A stretch of DNA of 64,000 nt from Maribellus sediminis (GTDB lineage Bacteria > Bacteroidota > Bacteroidia > Bacteroidales > Prolixibacteraceae), in the NCBI RefSeq assembly GCF_011799805.1, contig NZ_WXUB01000008.1, positions 81,584-145,583 on the forward strand, in the 5' to 3' direction. A program made the position numbers and the translations under genes. Positions 1 through 8,549 of this stretch are shown here, in pieces. Every line of letters begins with the position of its first letter. Within the stretch, counting starts at the first letter, position 1. The notes beneath the pieces are model-generated. The model did not search any database. It worked only from the letters and a program-made list of their open reading frames with translations, and was not told the origin of the DNA.

Positions 1-71
1 TCGCATGTCCGTCAATTGACGGATAATTATGTTGTTTGTTGTGAATTCCATTCTCATGCTCATTTCATGTC

Positions 72-1130
72 TTAAAATGTTAGTTCCATTCCCCAATGTT
101 CAGCTAATTTCTGAGCTTCATCCTTTGTGAGCGAAATAACCGAACCATGTTTGGGCGAGGTGAAGTTGGTGGTCTTCATTACTCCTTCATTAAAATGACC
201 GAGGTTGCTAAAATTCACAAAGTCGGTGGTTTCAACAAAACCAAAATTGTGTGGTCTGATACTGAAAATGTCATACATCAGCACCCAGGTGTCGCTGTCG
301 TTCCGTTTCCAAACAGTTGGAGCCTCGCACGATCCTGGTTCCTTATCGATCCATTCCGGAGAGTACACATATCCTTTGTTGATGAAATCGGAAAAAGCCA
401 TTTTGATACCGACCGGATTTTCCTGCGATGCATACATCAAACAGTAGCGTCCATCCGGTAGTTTTGTAATATCGGCATCCAGTATCTGTATTGTAGAATC
501 AGGGTGGTCAAAAAGTCGTTCCGGGAAAGTGGTTAGTTTGGTATAATCATCATCGGTGTAGGCATAATACAATTTAGTAAGTCCGTGTCCGATGCGCATT
601 GTAAAATAGATCATCATCTTTTTTTCTATCGGATCATAAATGCTTTCCGGAGCCCAGGCGCAACCGATATTCTTTAATTCATCGAAGGCTTCATCAAAAA
701 GAAAATTGTTGTGCGTCCAGCGAATCAGGTCATACGATTTCATTAGTACAAAACCACGGTTATTTCCCCAGTCGTATTCTTCCGATGGCCTTTCCCAGTC
801 GGTTGTTCGATAACCAAGCTGCTTTGCAAAAAGATGGAGATCGGTCATACACAAGTAAAATGCACCATCCGGTCCTCTCGAAATGTGTGGATCGCGAATA
901 CCTTTCTGAGTGGCGATCGTATCACCGCCAACCACCGGATTCCCCTCGTTCACATCGGTGAAGGTATACCCGTCGGTACTCAATGCAAAATGAAGGCTGT
1001 GGGTGTTATCCTTGAAGTAAACCAGTAAATAGGCTTCTTTCTTTTCGTCTGCATTGCTTTTGGAGTTGTTGCAGGAGATGAAAGACAGTGAGAAGATCAG
1101 CACGAATGACAGAAGTATATTCCTTTTCAT
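72..1130 (-). CDS. GH43-like glycosidase lipoprotein
   Basis: A 352-aa exported protein. The N-terminus is a signal peptide ending in Cys20, so it is probably a lipoprotein. The body looks like a five-bladed beta-propeller of glycoside hydrolase family 43 or a relative (arabinosidase/xylosidase type). IRDPHI near residues 78-83 supplies the usual catalytic Asp (D80), WAPES follows at 159-163, and CEAP near 268-271 supplies the likely general acid (E269). These motifs are visible; the family assignment is from memory and the substrate is not known. It would act at the periplasm or outer membrane on plant or algal side chains. No SusC/SusD pair is in view, so it may be the edge of a polysaccharide locus to the left. 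Only a CCGTCAATTGACGG palindrome (9-22) lies beyond its stop. Confidence 0.72.
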   Translation of the reverse strand: MKRNILLSFVLIFSLSFISCNNSKSNADEKKEAYLLVYFKDNTHSLHFALSTDGYTFTDVNEGNPVVGGDTIATQKGIRDPHISRGPDGAFYLCMTDLHLFAKQLGYRTTDWERPSEEYDWGNNRGFVLMKSYDLIRWTHNNFLFDEAFDELKNIGCAWAPESIYDPIEKKMMIYFTMRIGHGLTKLYYAYTDDDYTKLTTFPERLFDHPDSTIQILDADITKLPDGRYCLMYASQENPVGIKMAFSDFINKGYVYSPEWIDKEPGSCEAPTVWKRNDSDTWVLMYDIFSIRPHNFGFVETTDFVNFSNLGHFNEGVMKTTNFTSPKHGSVISLTKDEAQKLAEHWGMELTF

Positions 1131-1351
1131 ACATTTGAATTTTTAGGTTAGTGGATATCGATGGTTTTCAATATTATAAAATATAGCTTGTATTTCCTAT
1201 TTCTGATGTTTGATTATTGTGAATGAAGCATACTTTCAATTTTATCATAATTTTTTCTTCGTGTTCTGCATGAATTATTAAATGTTATTCCTGATTCATT
1301 CAGGTAAATTGGTGTTTTGCAACATTTTTCATTCTTTCCCGGCACCTCAGT
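1131..1351. other. intergenic region, no gene seen
   Basis: AT-rich divergent spacer between the GH43 gene and the NfeD-like/flotillin pair. I find no ORF or hairpin worth naming. It must hold the promoter of the leftward gene, but no full TAnnTTTG match stands out; TATATTTT on the minus strand is the closest. Confidence 0.4.
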
Positions 1352-1382
1352 TTTGGAAATATTTTTTGTTAAGTTAATTTAG
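1352..1382 (+). promoter_or_regulatory. Bacteroidetes-type promoter
   Basis: TTTG at 1352-1355, a 19-nt spacer, then TAATTTAG at 1375-1382, which is TAnnTTTG with one mismatch. It lies about 25 nt before the start of the NfeD-like gene. Spacing and position fit the primary sigma factor of this phylum. Confidence 0.5.
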
Positions 1383-1406
1383 CCTGAAACAAGTAACCTT
1401 TTTCCC

Positions 1407-2003
1407 ATGACAATTATTTCTATACTCCCTGATTGGTCGACAATAGGATTGTTTGAACGGATATTCTGGTACATGGCCATTCCAACAACTTTAATCCTTG
1501 TATTGCTAATGGTGCTCGCCATTTTTGGTGGAGACACAGATACTGATGTTGATACTGACGTGGATGCTGATATATCGGATGGCGATTCCATTCCTTTCCA
1601 GTTTATATCGCTGAAAAATATCGTGGCTTTTTTTGCTGTTTTTGGATGGTCGGGAGTTGGTTTTATCCGTGCAGGAATGACACCCGGGCTGGTAATCTTA
1701 CTGGCCTTCTTATGTGGTTTATTGATGATGTCACTAATGGCTACCTTGTTTTACCTGATGTCGAGGCTAGCCGAAAACGGGACGCTGAAAATGAGCAATG
1801 CCATTGGGAAACTGGGCGAAGTGTACCTTAAAATTTCTGCTAAACGAGGCGGAATGGGAAAAGTCCAGATCAGTGTGCAGGGGTCGGTTCGTACGCTCGA
1901 TGCCATTACCGATGATTTGGAAGATATCCCTACTTCCTCGATTGTTCAGGTTGTGGATGTGATCGACGACAGTATTTTACTGGTGAAAAAACAAGGAAAT
2001 TAG
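1407..2003 (+). CDS. NfeD/YqiJ-like membrane protein with OB-like C-terminus
   Basis: A 198-aa membrane protein. A first hydrophobic helix spans about residues 22-43. An acidic stretch of alternating Asp and Thr/Val (GGDTDTDVDTDVDADI, near 45-60) follows, then one or two further helices at about 70-120. A soluble beta-rich C-terminal domain ends the protein and resembles the OB-fold of NfeD/YqiJ proteins. Such proteins usually sit next to flotillins and work with them in membrane microdomains; the gene just downstream is a flotillin, 25 nt away, so the pair is almost certainly one operon. The Asp-rich loop is unusual and could bind divalent cations (inference). Confidence 0.7.
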   Translation: MTIISILPDWSTIGLFERIFWYMAIPTTLILVLLMVLAIFGGDTDTDVDTDVDADISDGDSIPFQFISLKNIVAFFAVFGWSGVGFIRAGMTPGLVILLAFLCGLLMMSLMATLFYLMSRLAENGTLKMSNAIGKLGEVYLKISAKRGGMGKVQISVQGSVRTLDAITDDLEDIPTSSIVQVVDVIDDSILLVKKQGN

Positions 2004-2028
2004 AAACACATATTAAAACTAAAAATCA

Positions 2029-3468
2029 ATGGTAGACTTTTTTGTAATTCTGATTAGTGTAGCCGCTATTTTTCTTTTTATAATCGTAGTGGCAATGATG
2101 AGGCGGTACAAACGATGCCCCTCCGACCGCATTCTGGTAGTGTATGGTAAAATTGGCCGGGGAGCCGACCGCGAATCGCGTTCTTCCAAGTGTATTCACG
2201 GGGGTGCCGCATTTATCTGGCCGGTCATTCATTCGTATGCCTTTCTTGATTTAACACCTATTTCCATTGAAATCAACCTCACCAATGCACTGAGTAAACA
2301 AAACATTCGAGTTGATGTGCCATCCCGTTTCACGGTTGGTATTTCTACCGAGCCCAATGTGATGAATAATGCAGCTGAACGACTTTTGGGGCTTTCCCAG
2401 GAATCGATCAGTAACCTGGCAAAAGACATTATATTCGGTCAGTTGCGTTTGGTGGTGGCCACTATGGAAATTGAAGAGATCAACAGTAACCGCGATCTTT
2501 TCCTGGCTGCCGTTTCATCGAATGTTGAGGCTGAATTGAAGAAAATCGGGTTAAAACTGATTAACGTAAACGTTACGGACATTAACGATGAATCGGGTTA
2601 TATTGAAGCGTTGGGTAAAGAAGCTGCTGCCAAAGCCATTAACGATGCCAAGAAAAGCGTGGCCGAGAAAAACCGTGATGGTGAAATTGGTCAGGCTATG
2701 GCGCATCGCGAACAACGTGTTCAGGTTGCAAGTGCCGATGCAACGGCTGTAGAAGGAGAAAACGTTGCCAAGGTAACTATTGCCAATTCCGATGCCGATC
2801 GTCGGGAAAAAGAAGCTGAGGCCAACCGTCGTGCAGTGGCTGCCGAAAAGGTAACCGAAGCCCGCGCTCTTGAAGAAGCATATGCTGCTCAGAAACTTGC
2901 AGAACAAGTCAGGGCCGATAGAGATAAAGCAACGCAGACCGCTAATATTGTTGTTCCGGCCGAAATTGATAAACAAAAAGTTGAAATTGATGCAGAAGCA
3001 GTTGCTGAACAAAAACGCAGGATTGCGAAAGGAGAGGCTGATGCAATTTATATGAAAATGGCCGCCGAAGGTAAAGGTATGTACGAGATTCTCAGTAAAC
3101 AGGCTGAAGGTTTCGATAAACTGGTTCAAGCTGCCGGTGGCGATGCACAAAGTGCCGTGATGATGATGATCACCGACAAGTTACCCGAGTTGGTGAAAAC
3201 GCAGGTGGAGGCCATCAAAAACATTAAGATCGACAAAGTTACGGTTTGGGAAACAGGCTCAGGGAAAGATGGAAAAACTTCAACAGCCAATTTCATGCAG
3301 GGCATGTTTGGTGCTATCCCGCCTTTGGACGATGTGTTTAAATCAGCCGGAATGGAACTGCCTAACTACCTGAAAGGACAGAATAAGGATGAAGTTCCGG
3401 AAGTGGAAGAACAAGCAACTTTTGATAAAGTGGAAGAAGAAAAACCTGAAAAGGACGATTCAAAATAG
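2029..3468 (+). CDS. flotillin family (SPFH) protein
   Basis: A 479-aa protein with one N-terminal transmembrane helix (about 3-22) and a basic RRYKRC stretch. The SPFH/band-7 domain runs to about residue 200. A long Ala/Glu/Lys-rich coiled coil (about 200-350) is the flotillin signature, and an acidic Glu/Lys tail ends the protein. Flotillins oligomerise on the inner membrane and organise ordered lipid domains. The preceding NfeD-like gene is the classic partner. A strong terminator follows the stop, so the two genes form a closed transcription unit. Length and domain order are normal for YqiK-type flotillins. Confidence 0.85.
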   Translation: MVDFFVILISVAAIFLFIIVVAMMRRYKRCPSDRILVVYGKIGRGADRESRSSKCIHGGAAFIWPVIHSYAFLDLTPISIEINLTNALSKQNIRVDVPSRFTVGISTEPNVMNNAAERLLGLSQESISNLAKDIIFGQLRLVVATMEIEEINSNRDLFLAAVSSNVEAELKKIGLKLINVNVTDINDESGYIEALGKEAAAKAINDAKKSVAEKNRDGEIGQAMAHREQRVQVASADATAVEGENVAKVTIANSDADRREKEAEANRRAVAAEKVTEARALEEAYAAQKLAEQVRADRDKATQTANIVVPAEIDKQKVEIDAEAVAEQKRRIAKGEADAIYMKMAAEGKGMYEILSKQAEGFDKLVQAAGGDAQSAVMMMITDKLPELVKTQVEAIKNIKIDKVTVWETGSGKDGKTSTANFMQGMFGAIPPLDDVFKSAGMELPNYLKGQNKDEVPEVEEQATFDKVEEEKPEKDDSK

Positions 3469-3500
3469 GCTTAAACTATGAGTTAAAAAGTAAACGAAGG

Positions 3501-3535
3501 AAAGCACGCTCTGAATTGGAGCGTGCTTTTTATTT
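3501..3535 (+). terminator. rho-independent terminator after flotillin gene
   Basis: AAAGCACGCTC pairs with GAGCGTGCTTT across a short loop and is followed by TTTATTT. It closes the NfeD-like/flotillin operon. Confidence 0.85.
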
Positions 3536-3740
3536 ACCTCTGCTTCAATTTTCGTTGAGTTTATTGGCGATCAGCATAGCCTTAAAGCTCGTATCTTGAA
3601 ACACATTCCCGTTCATCCTGCAAATTTCTCCATTCACCGAATTTTCTTTCGGTCTTTGTTTTTTTCCGTCTTTCTTTATTTAAAGAAACCAAAACCGTAA
3701 TTTGCACGGTCTTATTCATACTATTTCAATAAACAACAAT

Positions 3741-4664
3741 ATGGAATTATTCGAAGCGCGCAATGTGAATAAGGTTTTTGCCTCCACACAGGCATTAACC
3801 GATGTGAGCATTTCGGTAAAGGAACAAAGCATTTTTGGCTTGCTGGGACCAAACGGTGCAGGCAAAACTACGCTGATCCGCATCATCAACCAGATAACCG
3901 CCCCCGATACCGGCGAGATTTTTTTGGCCGGGAAACAAATGACCCGGGCCGATATTTCAAAAATCGGTTACCTGCCCGAAGAACGGGGTTTGTACAAAAA
4001 GATGAAGATTGGCGAGCAAGCCATTTACCTGGCACAGTTGAAAGGCATGTCGCGTGGCGATGCTGTTCGTAACCTGAAACTTTGGTTCGAGAAATTCGAC
4101 ATTATGACCTGGTGGAACAAAAAAGTAGAAGAACTATCGAAAGGAATGCAGCAAAAAGTGCAGTTTGTTACTACCGTGGTACACCGGCCAAAACTGCTGA
4201 TCTTCGACGAACCGTTTAGCGGCTTCGATCCAATAAACGCGAACCTCCTGAAAAGCGAAATACTAAAGTTGCGCGAGGACGGGGCCACCATCATATTTTC
4301 TACCCACAACATGGGCTCGGTAGAAGAATTGTGCGATAACATTGCGCTGATCAACAAATCAGTAAAAATTGAGGATGGCCCGACTGATGCTATCCGTGAG
4401 AAATACAAATCGAACATTTTCGACATTAGTTATTCCGGAAATTATGCAGAAGTAGATCGGGTTTTAGGCAGCCAGTATAAAATTATTGAACACGCTGAAA
4501 GCGAAAAAGGTAACACGCTGAAAGTGCAGTACCTGAATGGTAACTCAAACAACGATCTGATAAAGGCCTTAATGCCTGTTGCAGAGATCCGTGCTTTTGA
4601 AGAGCTCATTCCGAGTATGAACGATGTGTTCATTAAAGCTGTGGAAGAAGCAAATAGAAGCTAA
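3741..4664 (+). CDS. ABC-2 type exporter, ATP-binding protein
   Basis: A 307-aa ABC ATPase. Walker A is GPNGAGKTT near residues 36-44, the signature is LSKGMQQ, and Walker B is LLIFDEPFSGFDP. A C-terminal domain of about 90 residues resembles the DUF4162-type extension of NatA/CcmA-like ATPases. A TTG codon 39 nt upstream is in frame, but the ATG at 3741 gives the normal MELFEARNV start. It energises the permease encoded 26 nt downstream. NatAB-like pairs export sodium ions, drugs or peptides; the substrate here cannot be read from sequence. Confidence 0.88.
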   Translation: MELFEARNVNKVFASTQALTDVSISVKEQSIFGLLGPNGAGKTTLIRIINQITAPDTGEIFLAGKQMTRADISKIGYLPEERGLYKKMKIGEQAIYLAQLKGMSRGDAVRNLKLWFEKFDIMTWWNKKVEELSKGMQQKVQFVTTVVHRPKLLIFDEPFSGFDPINANLLKSEILKLREDGATIIFSTHNMGSVEELCDNIALINKSVKIEDGPTDAIREKYKSNIFDISYSGNYAEVDRVLGSQYKIIEHAESEKGNTLKVQYLNGNSNNDLIKALMPVAEIRAFEELIPSMNDVFIKAVEEANRS

Positions 4665-4690
4665 ATCAATTCATCCTGAAAAAAACGATC

Positions 4691-6031
4691 ATGAACAATA
4701 CATTTCTGATTTTAAAACAAGAGTACCTCAAGCGGGTCAAAAAGAAATCTTTCATCATTCTAACAATTCTGTTGCCCTTTCTGGTTGCGGGAGTTTACGG
4801 ACTGGTGATTTATTTCTCGATAAAGGACGATACAGAAGAGCGAAAAATTGCCGTTTACGATGAATCGACTCTCTTTCTTGGGCAGTTCGACGATACGGGA
4901 GCTACGAAATATTATTTTATTCCTGAAGATAAATACACGGAATTGAAGACCAACCTGAAGGGAAGTGGCTATTACGGACTGCTTTATATTCCACGCGATA
5001 TTTACAGCAATAACCAGGCACAGCTGATCTCAGAAAAACAGCTGCCTATAGAACTGGCCGAGCAGATGGAGCGCAAACTCAGCCGCTTTATCGAAAACGA
5101 TAAACGCCAGAAAATCATTGATGAATCGGGAATTCCTGACCTTGACGAAAAACTGGCACAAACACGCACTTCGGTTAGGTTAAGTACGCTGAAGTTATCC
5201 GAATCGGGAGAAACAACAGAAAGCTCTTCCATTGTCGCTTTTATCGCCAGTTATGCCATGGGGCTCATCATTTATTTCTTTGTGTTTATGTACGGTGCCA
5301 TGGTGATGCGCAGTGTAATGGAAGAGAAGAAAAACCGCATTATCGAAGTGATCATTTCGTCGGTTAAACCGAGTCAGCTGATGGCCGGAAAGGTAATCGG
5401 AACGGCGTTAGTGGGCTTAACTCAGGTGGCCATTTGGGTAACTCTGGGAGGAATTGGCCTGGTAGTGGTTTCCAGTCTTTTTGCCCCCGAATCGGCTCAG
5501 CAAATGGGACAGAGTTTAATGGAAGCCCAGGGTGGAATGAATCCTGCAGCAGCACAGGCAGTTGACAGCAACCAGTTCACCGAAGTTATGGGAATGATTT
5601 CGAACCTGAACCTGCCCCTGATTTTGTTCTCCTTTGTGTTTTATTTTCTTGCAGGTTATCTGTTGTACAGTGCCTTGCTCGGTGCTGTAGGTGCAGCTGT
5701 TGACAACGATGAAGATTCGCAGCAAATGGTTTTTCCGGTTACTTTTCCACTGATACTTTCAATTATGCTGCTGTTTCCGATTGCCAAAAATCCGGAAGGA
5801 CAACTGGCATTCTGGACTTCGATTATTCCTTTTACTTCGCCGGTAGCCATGATGGCAAGGATTCCTTACGGCCTGCCTGCCTGGGAATTATTGCTTTCTA
5901 TGTTTATGTTGGTGCTGACTACTGTCGGGGCCATTTATGCGGCTGCGAAGATTTATCGGGTTGGTTTGCTCATGTATGGCAAAAAGGTAAACCTAAAGGA
6001 ATTGGTTAAGTGGTTGCGCTATAAGAATTAA
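4691..6031 (+). CDS. ABC-2 type exporter, permease (NatB-like)
   Basis: A 446-aa membrane protein. One N-terminal helix (about 20-42) is followed by a large extracytoplasmic domain (about 45-180), then five or so helices in the C-terminal half. MEEKKNRIIEVIISSVKP after the second helix is the coupling-helix motif typical of NatB/ABC2 permeases. It pairs with the ATPase just upstream to form an exporter of unknown substrate. An insertion rich in Gln, Met and Ala (about 265-295) separates two helices. The cysteine leader and cysK follow, but the leader has its own terminator. Confidence 0.85.
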   Translation: MNNTFLILKQEYLKRVKKKSFIILTILLPFLVAGVYGLVIYFSIKDDTEERKIAVYDESTLFLGQFDDTGATKYYFIPEDKYTELKTNLKGSGYYGLLYIPRDIYSNNQAQLISEKQLPIELAEQMERKLSRFIENDKRQKIIDESGIPDLDEKLAQTRTSVRLSTLKLSESGETTESSSIVAFIASYAMGLIIYFFVFMYGAMVMRSVMEEKKNRIIEVIISSVKPSQLMAGKVIGTALVGLTQVAIWVTLGGIGLVVVSSLFAPESAQQMGQSLMEAQGGMNPAAAQAVDSNQFTEVMGMISNLNLPLILFSFVFYFLAGYLLYSALLGAVGAAVDNDEDSQQMVFPVTFPLILSIMLLFPIAKNPEGQLAFWTSIIPFTSPVAMMARIPYGLPAWELLLSMFMLVLTTVGAIYAAAKIYRVGLLMYGKKVNLKELVKWLRYKN

Positions 6032-6124
6032 TAAAGTATTGTTCAAAATGAATTTTCTGAAAACATTTCAGCATTACTGTTGTTTTGTTATTTAGAATAA
6101 GTAAAAATTACATATATTGCAGCT

Positions 6125-6193
6125 ATGATGAACACCAGTAACAATATGATGATGTGTTGTTGTTTCCTAAATAAAGGAAAGGTGTTGTCGTAG
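6125..6193 (+). CDS. Cys-Cys-Cys leader peptide of cysteine synthase
   Basis: A 22-codon ORF. Its likely core is MMMCCCFLNKGKVLS, with three consecutive TGT codons at 6155-6163 and a TAG stop at 6191-6193. Starts at 6125, 6128, 6146, 6149 or 6152 are all possible. An attenuator hairpin and the cysteine synthase gene follow directly, so the Cys run makes biological sense as a sensor of charged tRNA-Cys. The peptide itself is probably not functional beyond translation. It is too short for standard gene callers. The role is inferred from position, codons and RNA pairing. Confidence 0.75.
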   Translation: MMNTSNNMMMCCCFLNKGKVLS

Positions 6194-6234
6194 TTTAAAT
6201 TGAACTTGATACAGAATTATACGAGGCCTTTCCT
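6175..6234 (+). promoter_or_regulatory. antiterminator pairing of cysteine attenuator
   Basis: AGGAAAGG (6175-6182) at the end of the leader ORF is perfectly complementary to CCTTTCCT (6227-6234), which is most of the 5' arm of the downstream terminator. A ribosome held at the Cys codons would leave 6175-6182 free to pair and would block the terminator. A ribosome reaching the stop would cover it. This is the geometry of classical translation-coupled attenuation. Confidence 0.7.
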
Positions 6235-6255
6235 GAATATGGGGAAGGCCTTTTT
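6224..6255 (+). terminator. attenuator terminator upstream of cysteine synthase
   Basis: AGGCCTTTCC (6224-6233) pairs with GGGAAGGCCT, allowing one G-T pair, across a short loop; TTTTT follows at 6251-6255. It lies between the Cys leader peptide and cysK, not after a full gene, and its 5' arm can alternatively pair with leader RNA. Confidence 0.85.
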
Positions 6256-6319
6256 ATTTAAATAGCAACGAGAGACAAACAATTATTATAAGAAAATAAC
6301 CTTTTTAATTACTACAAAA

Positions 6320-7231
6320 ATGAAAGCAAACAGCATTCTCGAGACTATTGGCAACACGCCACATGTACGATTAAGCAGACTATTTCCTGGAGATTATGAA
6401 GTATGGGTAAAAGTTGAAAAGACAAATCCGGGCGGAAGTATCAAAGACCGAATTGCCTTGCAAATGATTGAAGATGCAGAAGCAAAAGGAATTATCAAAG
6501 AAGGATCGGTAATTATTGAGCCCACATCAGGGAATACCGGTATTGGTCTGGCACTGGTTGCTGCGGTGAAAGGTTACCGCTTAATATTGACCATGCCCGA
6601 GTCGATGTCGCTGGAACGTAGAAAAGTTTTACTGGCGCTGGGAGCCGAGTTGGAATTAACACCCAAAGAAAAAGGGATGAAGGGATCGATTGCCAAAGCT
6701 GAAGAACTGGCAGCAGAAATTCCTAACTCTTGGATTCCGCTTCAGTTTGCCAATCCGTCGAATGTAGAAGCCCACCGAAAATTTACGGCTCAGGAAATTC
6801 TAAAGGATTTCCCGGAAGGATTTGATTACCTGATCACCGGCGTGGGAACCGGAGGACATATAACGGGTGTAGCTGAAGTGTTGAAAGAAAAATTCCCGAA
6901 CCTGAAAGTATTTGCAGTTGAACCCGACACCAGCCCGGTTATCGGAGGAAAAGATCCGGGACCTCATGGGATACAGGGGATTGGAGCAGGTTTTATTCCT
7001 GATAACCTGAATACAGGGTTACTCGACGGAACCATCGAAATAGGAAAAGATGAAGCTTTTGAATATGCGCAAAAAGCAGCTAAAGAAGAAGGCTTGTTTG
7101 TTGGTATTTCATCGGGAGCCTCATTGGCGGCGGTGGCTAAAAAAATTAAGGAATTACCAAAAGGATCGCGAATTCTTACTTTTAGTTACGATCATGGCGA
7201 GCGTTACCTGAGTATTGAAGGCCTGTATTAA
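6320..7231 (+). CDS. cysK: cysteine synthase (O-acetylserine sulfhydrylase)
   Basis: A 303-aa PLP enzyme that makes L-cysteine from O-acetylserine and sulfide in the cytoplasm. The PLP lysine is K42 in NPGGSIKDR. The substrate loop TSGNTG is at 69-74, the phosphate-binding GTGGH at 176-180, and SSGAS at 264-268. Full length for the family. CysK versus CysM cannot be settled by eye, so the symbol is the common default. It stands alone between two terminators, with the Cys leader peptide 127 nt upstream, so end-product control through attenuation is likely. Confidence 0.9.
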   Translation: MKANSILETIGNTPHVRLSRLFPGDYEVWVKVEKTNPGGSIKDRIALQMIEDAEAKGIIKEGSVIIEPTSGNTGIGLALVAAVKGYRLILTMPESMSLERRKVLLALGAELELTPKEKGMKGSIAKAEELAAEIPNSWIPLQFANPSNVEAHRKFTAQEILKDFPEGFDYLITGVGTGGHITGVAEVLKEKFPNLKVFAVEPDTSPVIGGKDPGPHGIQGIGAGFIPDNLNTGLLDGTIEIGKDEAFEYAQKAAKEEGLFVGISSGASLAAVAKKIKELPKGSRILTFSYDHGERYLSIEGLY

Positions 7232-7261
7232 CAGATACTAAAACATAAAATATAGACCAAG

Positions 7262-7304
7262 AAGGATCCTGTATGTCAGTTGACAAGCAGGATCCTTTGT
7301 TGTT
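7262..7304 (+). terminator. terminator after cysteine synthase
   Basis: AAGGATCCTG (7262-7271) pairs perfectly with CAGGATCCTT (7288-7297) across a 16-nt loop. The T tract is interrupted (TTTGTTGTTT). Confidence 0.7.
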
Positions 7305-7399
7305 TATAATCAGTGGATTCATCGAATTAGTATCGAAAAAACTGATAGAACAAAAGCGAAATAAAGTTGTTCTAAAGGGTGAATTTTAAATGTAATACG

Positions 7400-7876
7400 A
7401 TGAAGAAAAGCATAGTAATGTTTATTGTTGGATTAGTTTTGGGGCTGGTTCTGTCTGCTGTTATCACAGTTTCAGTACTTTCGAAGAACATGTTTGTTGT
7501 GCACGAAAGTAAATATGGATTCAACGAAACCATTGAACAACTTGAAAAATCTGCTGCCGAAAAGCAGTGGGGAATTCCGCACCGTTACGACCTTCAGAAA
7601 ACCTTAAAAGTTAAAGGTGGTTATGATGTTGATCCTGTAAATGTTTTTTCGCTTTGTAAACCGGAACATGCCTACGGTATTCTGGGAAGCGATGATCAAC
7701 GTTTGGTTTCAGCTTTGATGCCCTGCCGGGTTGCTGTTTATGAGAAAGACGGGAAAACCTATTTTTCGATGTTGAACGCCGGGTTGTTTTCGCGTTTCAT
7801 GGGCAAGGAAGTACAGGAAGTTATGGGAGCTGCCAGTTCCGAAAATCTGGAAATATTAGAGCCCCTGATAAATTAA
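7400..7876 (+). CDS. DUF302 domain protein with N-terminal membrane helix
   Basis: A 158-aa protein starting at the ATG of MKKSIVMF; an in-frame GTG lies 21 nt earlier. A hydrophobic helix (about 4-27) anchors or exports it. The rest matches my memory of the DUF302 fold: a beta-alpha domain with a CKPEHAYGIL stretch and an MPCRVAVYE strand. Two cysteines (in SLCKP and MPCR) are visible. DUF302 proteins are often found with sulfur or metal genes and have no firmly known role. A heavy-metal-binding lipoprotein gene follows 49 nt later, so the two probably share a transcript. Confidence 0.7.
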   Translation: MKKSIVMFIVGLVLGLVLSAVITVSVLSKNMFVVHESKYGFNETIEQLEKSAAEKQWGIPHRYDLQKTLKVKGGYDVDPVNVFSLCKPEHAYGILGSDDQRLVSALMPCRVAVYEKDGKTYFSMLNAGLFSRFMGKEVQEVMGAASSENLEILEPLIN

Positions 7877-7925
7877 AAAGAGATAAACCACGTTTTAAAG
7901 AATATCAAATCAAAAAATCAAAAAA

Positions 7926-8237
7926 ATGAAAAATTTACTAGCCTTATTACTTGCCATTACTTTTTTTGCCTGTAGTTCAGGAGAGAAAAAGACGGAAGAA
8001 AAAACAGCAGCTCCGGCTGAAATTGTTGAAGCCTCATTAAGTATCGGAGGAATGACCTGCGAACATTGTGTAATGTCGGTTACCAAAGGAATTGAAGGTG
8101 TTGAAGGTGTTGAATCGGTTGTGGTTACTCTGGAAGATTCAACTGCCGTAGTAAAATACGATGCGTCAGTGGTTGCTTCCGGCGACCTGGAAAAAGCCGT
8201 TGAAAAACGCGGTTATCGGGTAAAAACTTCAGAATAA
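7926..8237 (+). CDS. heavy-metal-associated (HMA) domain lipoprotein
   Basis: A 103-aa protein. The signal peptide ends at FFACSS, so Cys16 is the likely lipidated residue. A short Lys/Glu/Ala linker leads to a single HMA domain with GMTCEHC, the Cys-x-x-Cys metal site of Atx1/CopZ-type chaperones, near residues 41-47. A periplasmic or surface-tethered domain of this kind binds Cu(I) or Hg(II) and may buffer or pass the metal on. No P-type ATPase is nearby. The DUF302 gene upstream and a 48-aa ORF downstream may belong to the same unit. Confidence 0.85.
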   Translation: MKNLLALLLAITFFACSSGEKKTEEKTAAPAEIVEASLSIGGMTCEHCVMSVTKGIEGVEGVESVVVTLEDSTAVVKYDASVVASGDLEKAVEKRGYRVKTSE

Positions 8238-8348
8238 GAGATATAAACAGTTAGGTGTTCTCAAATTCTTTGTAAACATTTGGGTATAATATTTGTAGAA
8301 GTCGTATATTGCTTTTGAAGCCTGATGTGATAACTTAAGAACAAAAAA

Positions 8349-8495
8349 ATGAAAGAGAACAACGAAAAACTGGAAATGCAGGAGCGGGGACCTGTTTGGA
8401 AACCCAAAATTGGTATTCACTCCGGGATTTCGGAAAACACAATTCTGGTTTTCAGGAAATCGAAAAAATGGAAAATAAATGTGATCTTAAACTAA
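8349..8495 (+). CDS. small hypothetical protein, 48 aa
   Basis: ATG to TAA, 48 codons. The N-terminus is charged (MKENNEKLEMQERG), the middle carries WKPKIGIHSGI, and the end is basic and hydrophobic (KKWKINVILN). No transmembrane helix or known domain is apparent. Support comes from an A-rich region before the ATG and a strong terminator 5 nt after the stop. It lies 111 nt after the HMA lipoprotein gene. It could be a chance ORF in a 3' UTR. Confidence 0.45.
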   Translation: MKENNEKLEMQERGPVWKPKIGIHSGISENTILVFRKSKKWKINVILN

Positions 8496-8496
8496 A

Positions 8497-8530
8497 ATAA
8501 AAGCTCCGGTCGTAAGACCGGAGCTTTTTT
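8497..8530. terminator. bidirectional terminator
   Basis: AAAGCTCCGGTC pairs with GACCGGAGCTTT around GTAA, with a T run on the plus strand and an A-rich flank that gives a U run on the minus strand. It serves the HMA/small-ORF transcript and the leftward carB. Confidence 0.85.
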
Positions 8531-8549
8531 ATTTCACTTTCCAAATAGT

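Noticed and set aside
9..22. CCGTCAATTGACGG palindrome at the left edge
   Set aside because: Short stem, no T run, no context; may be chance.
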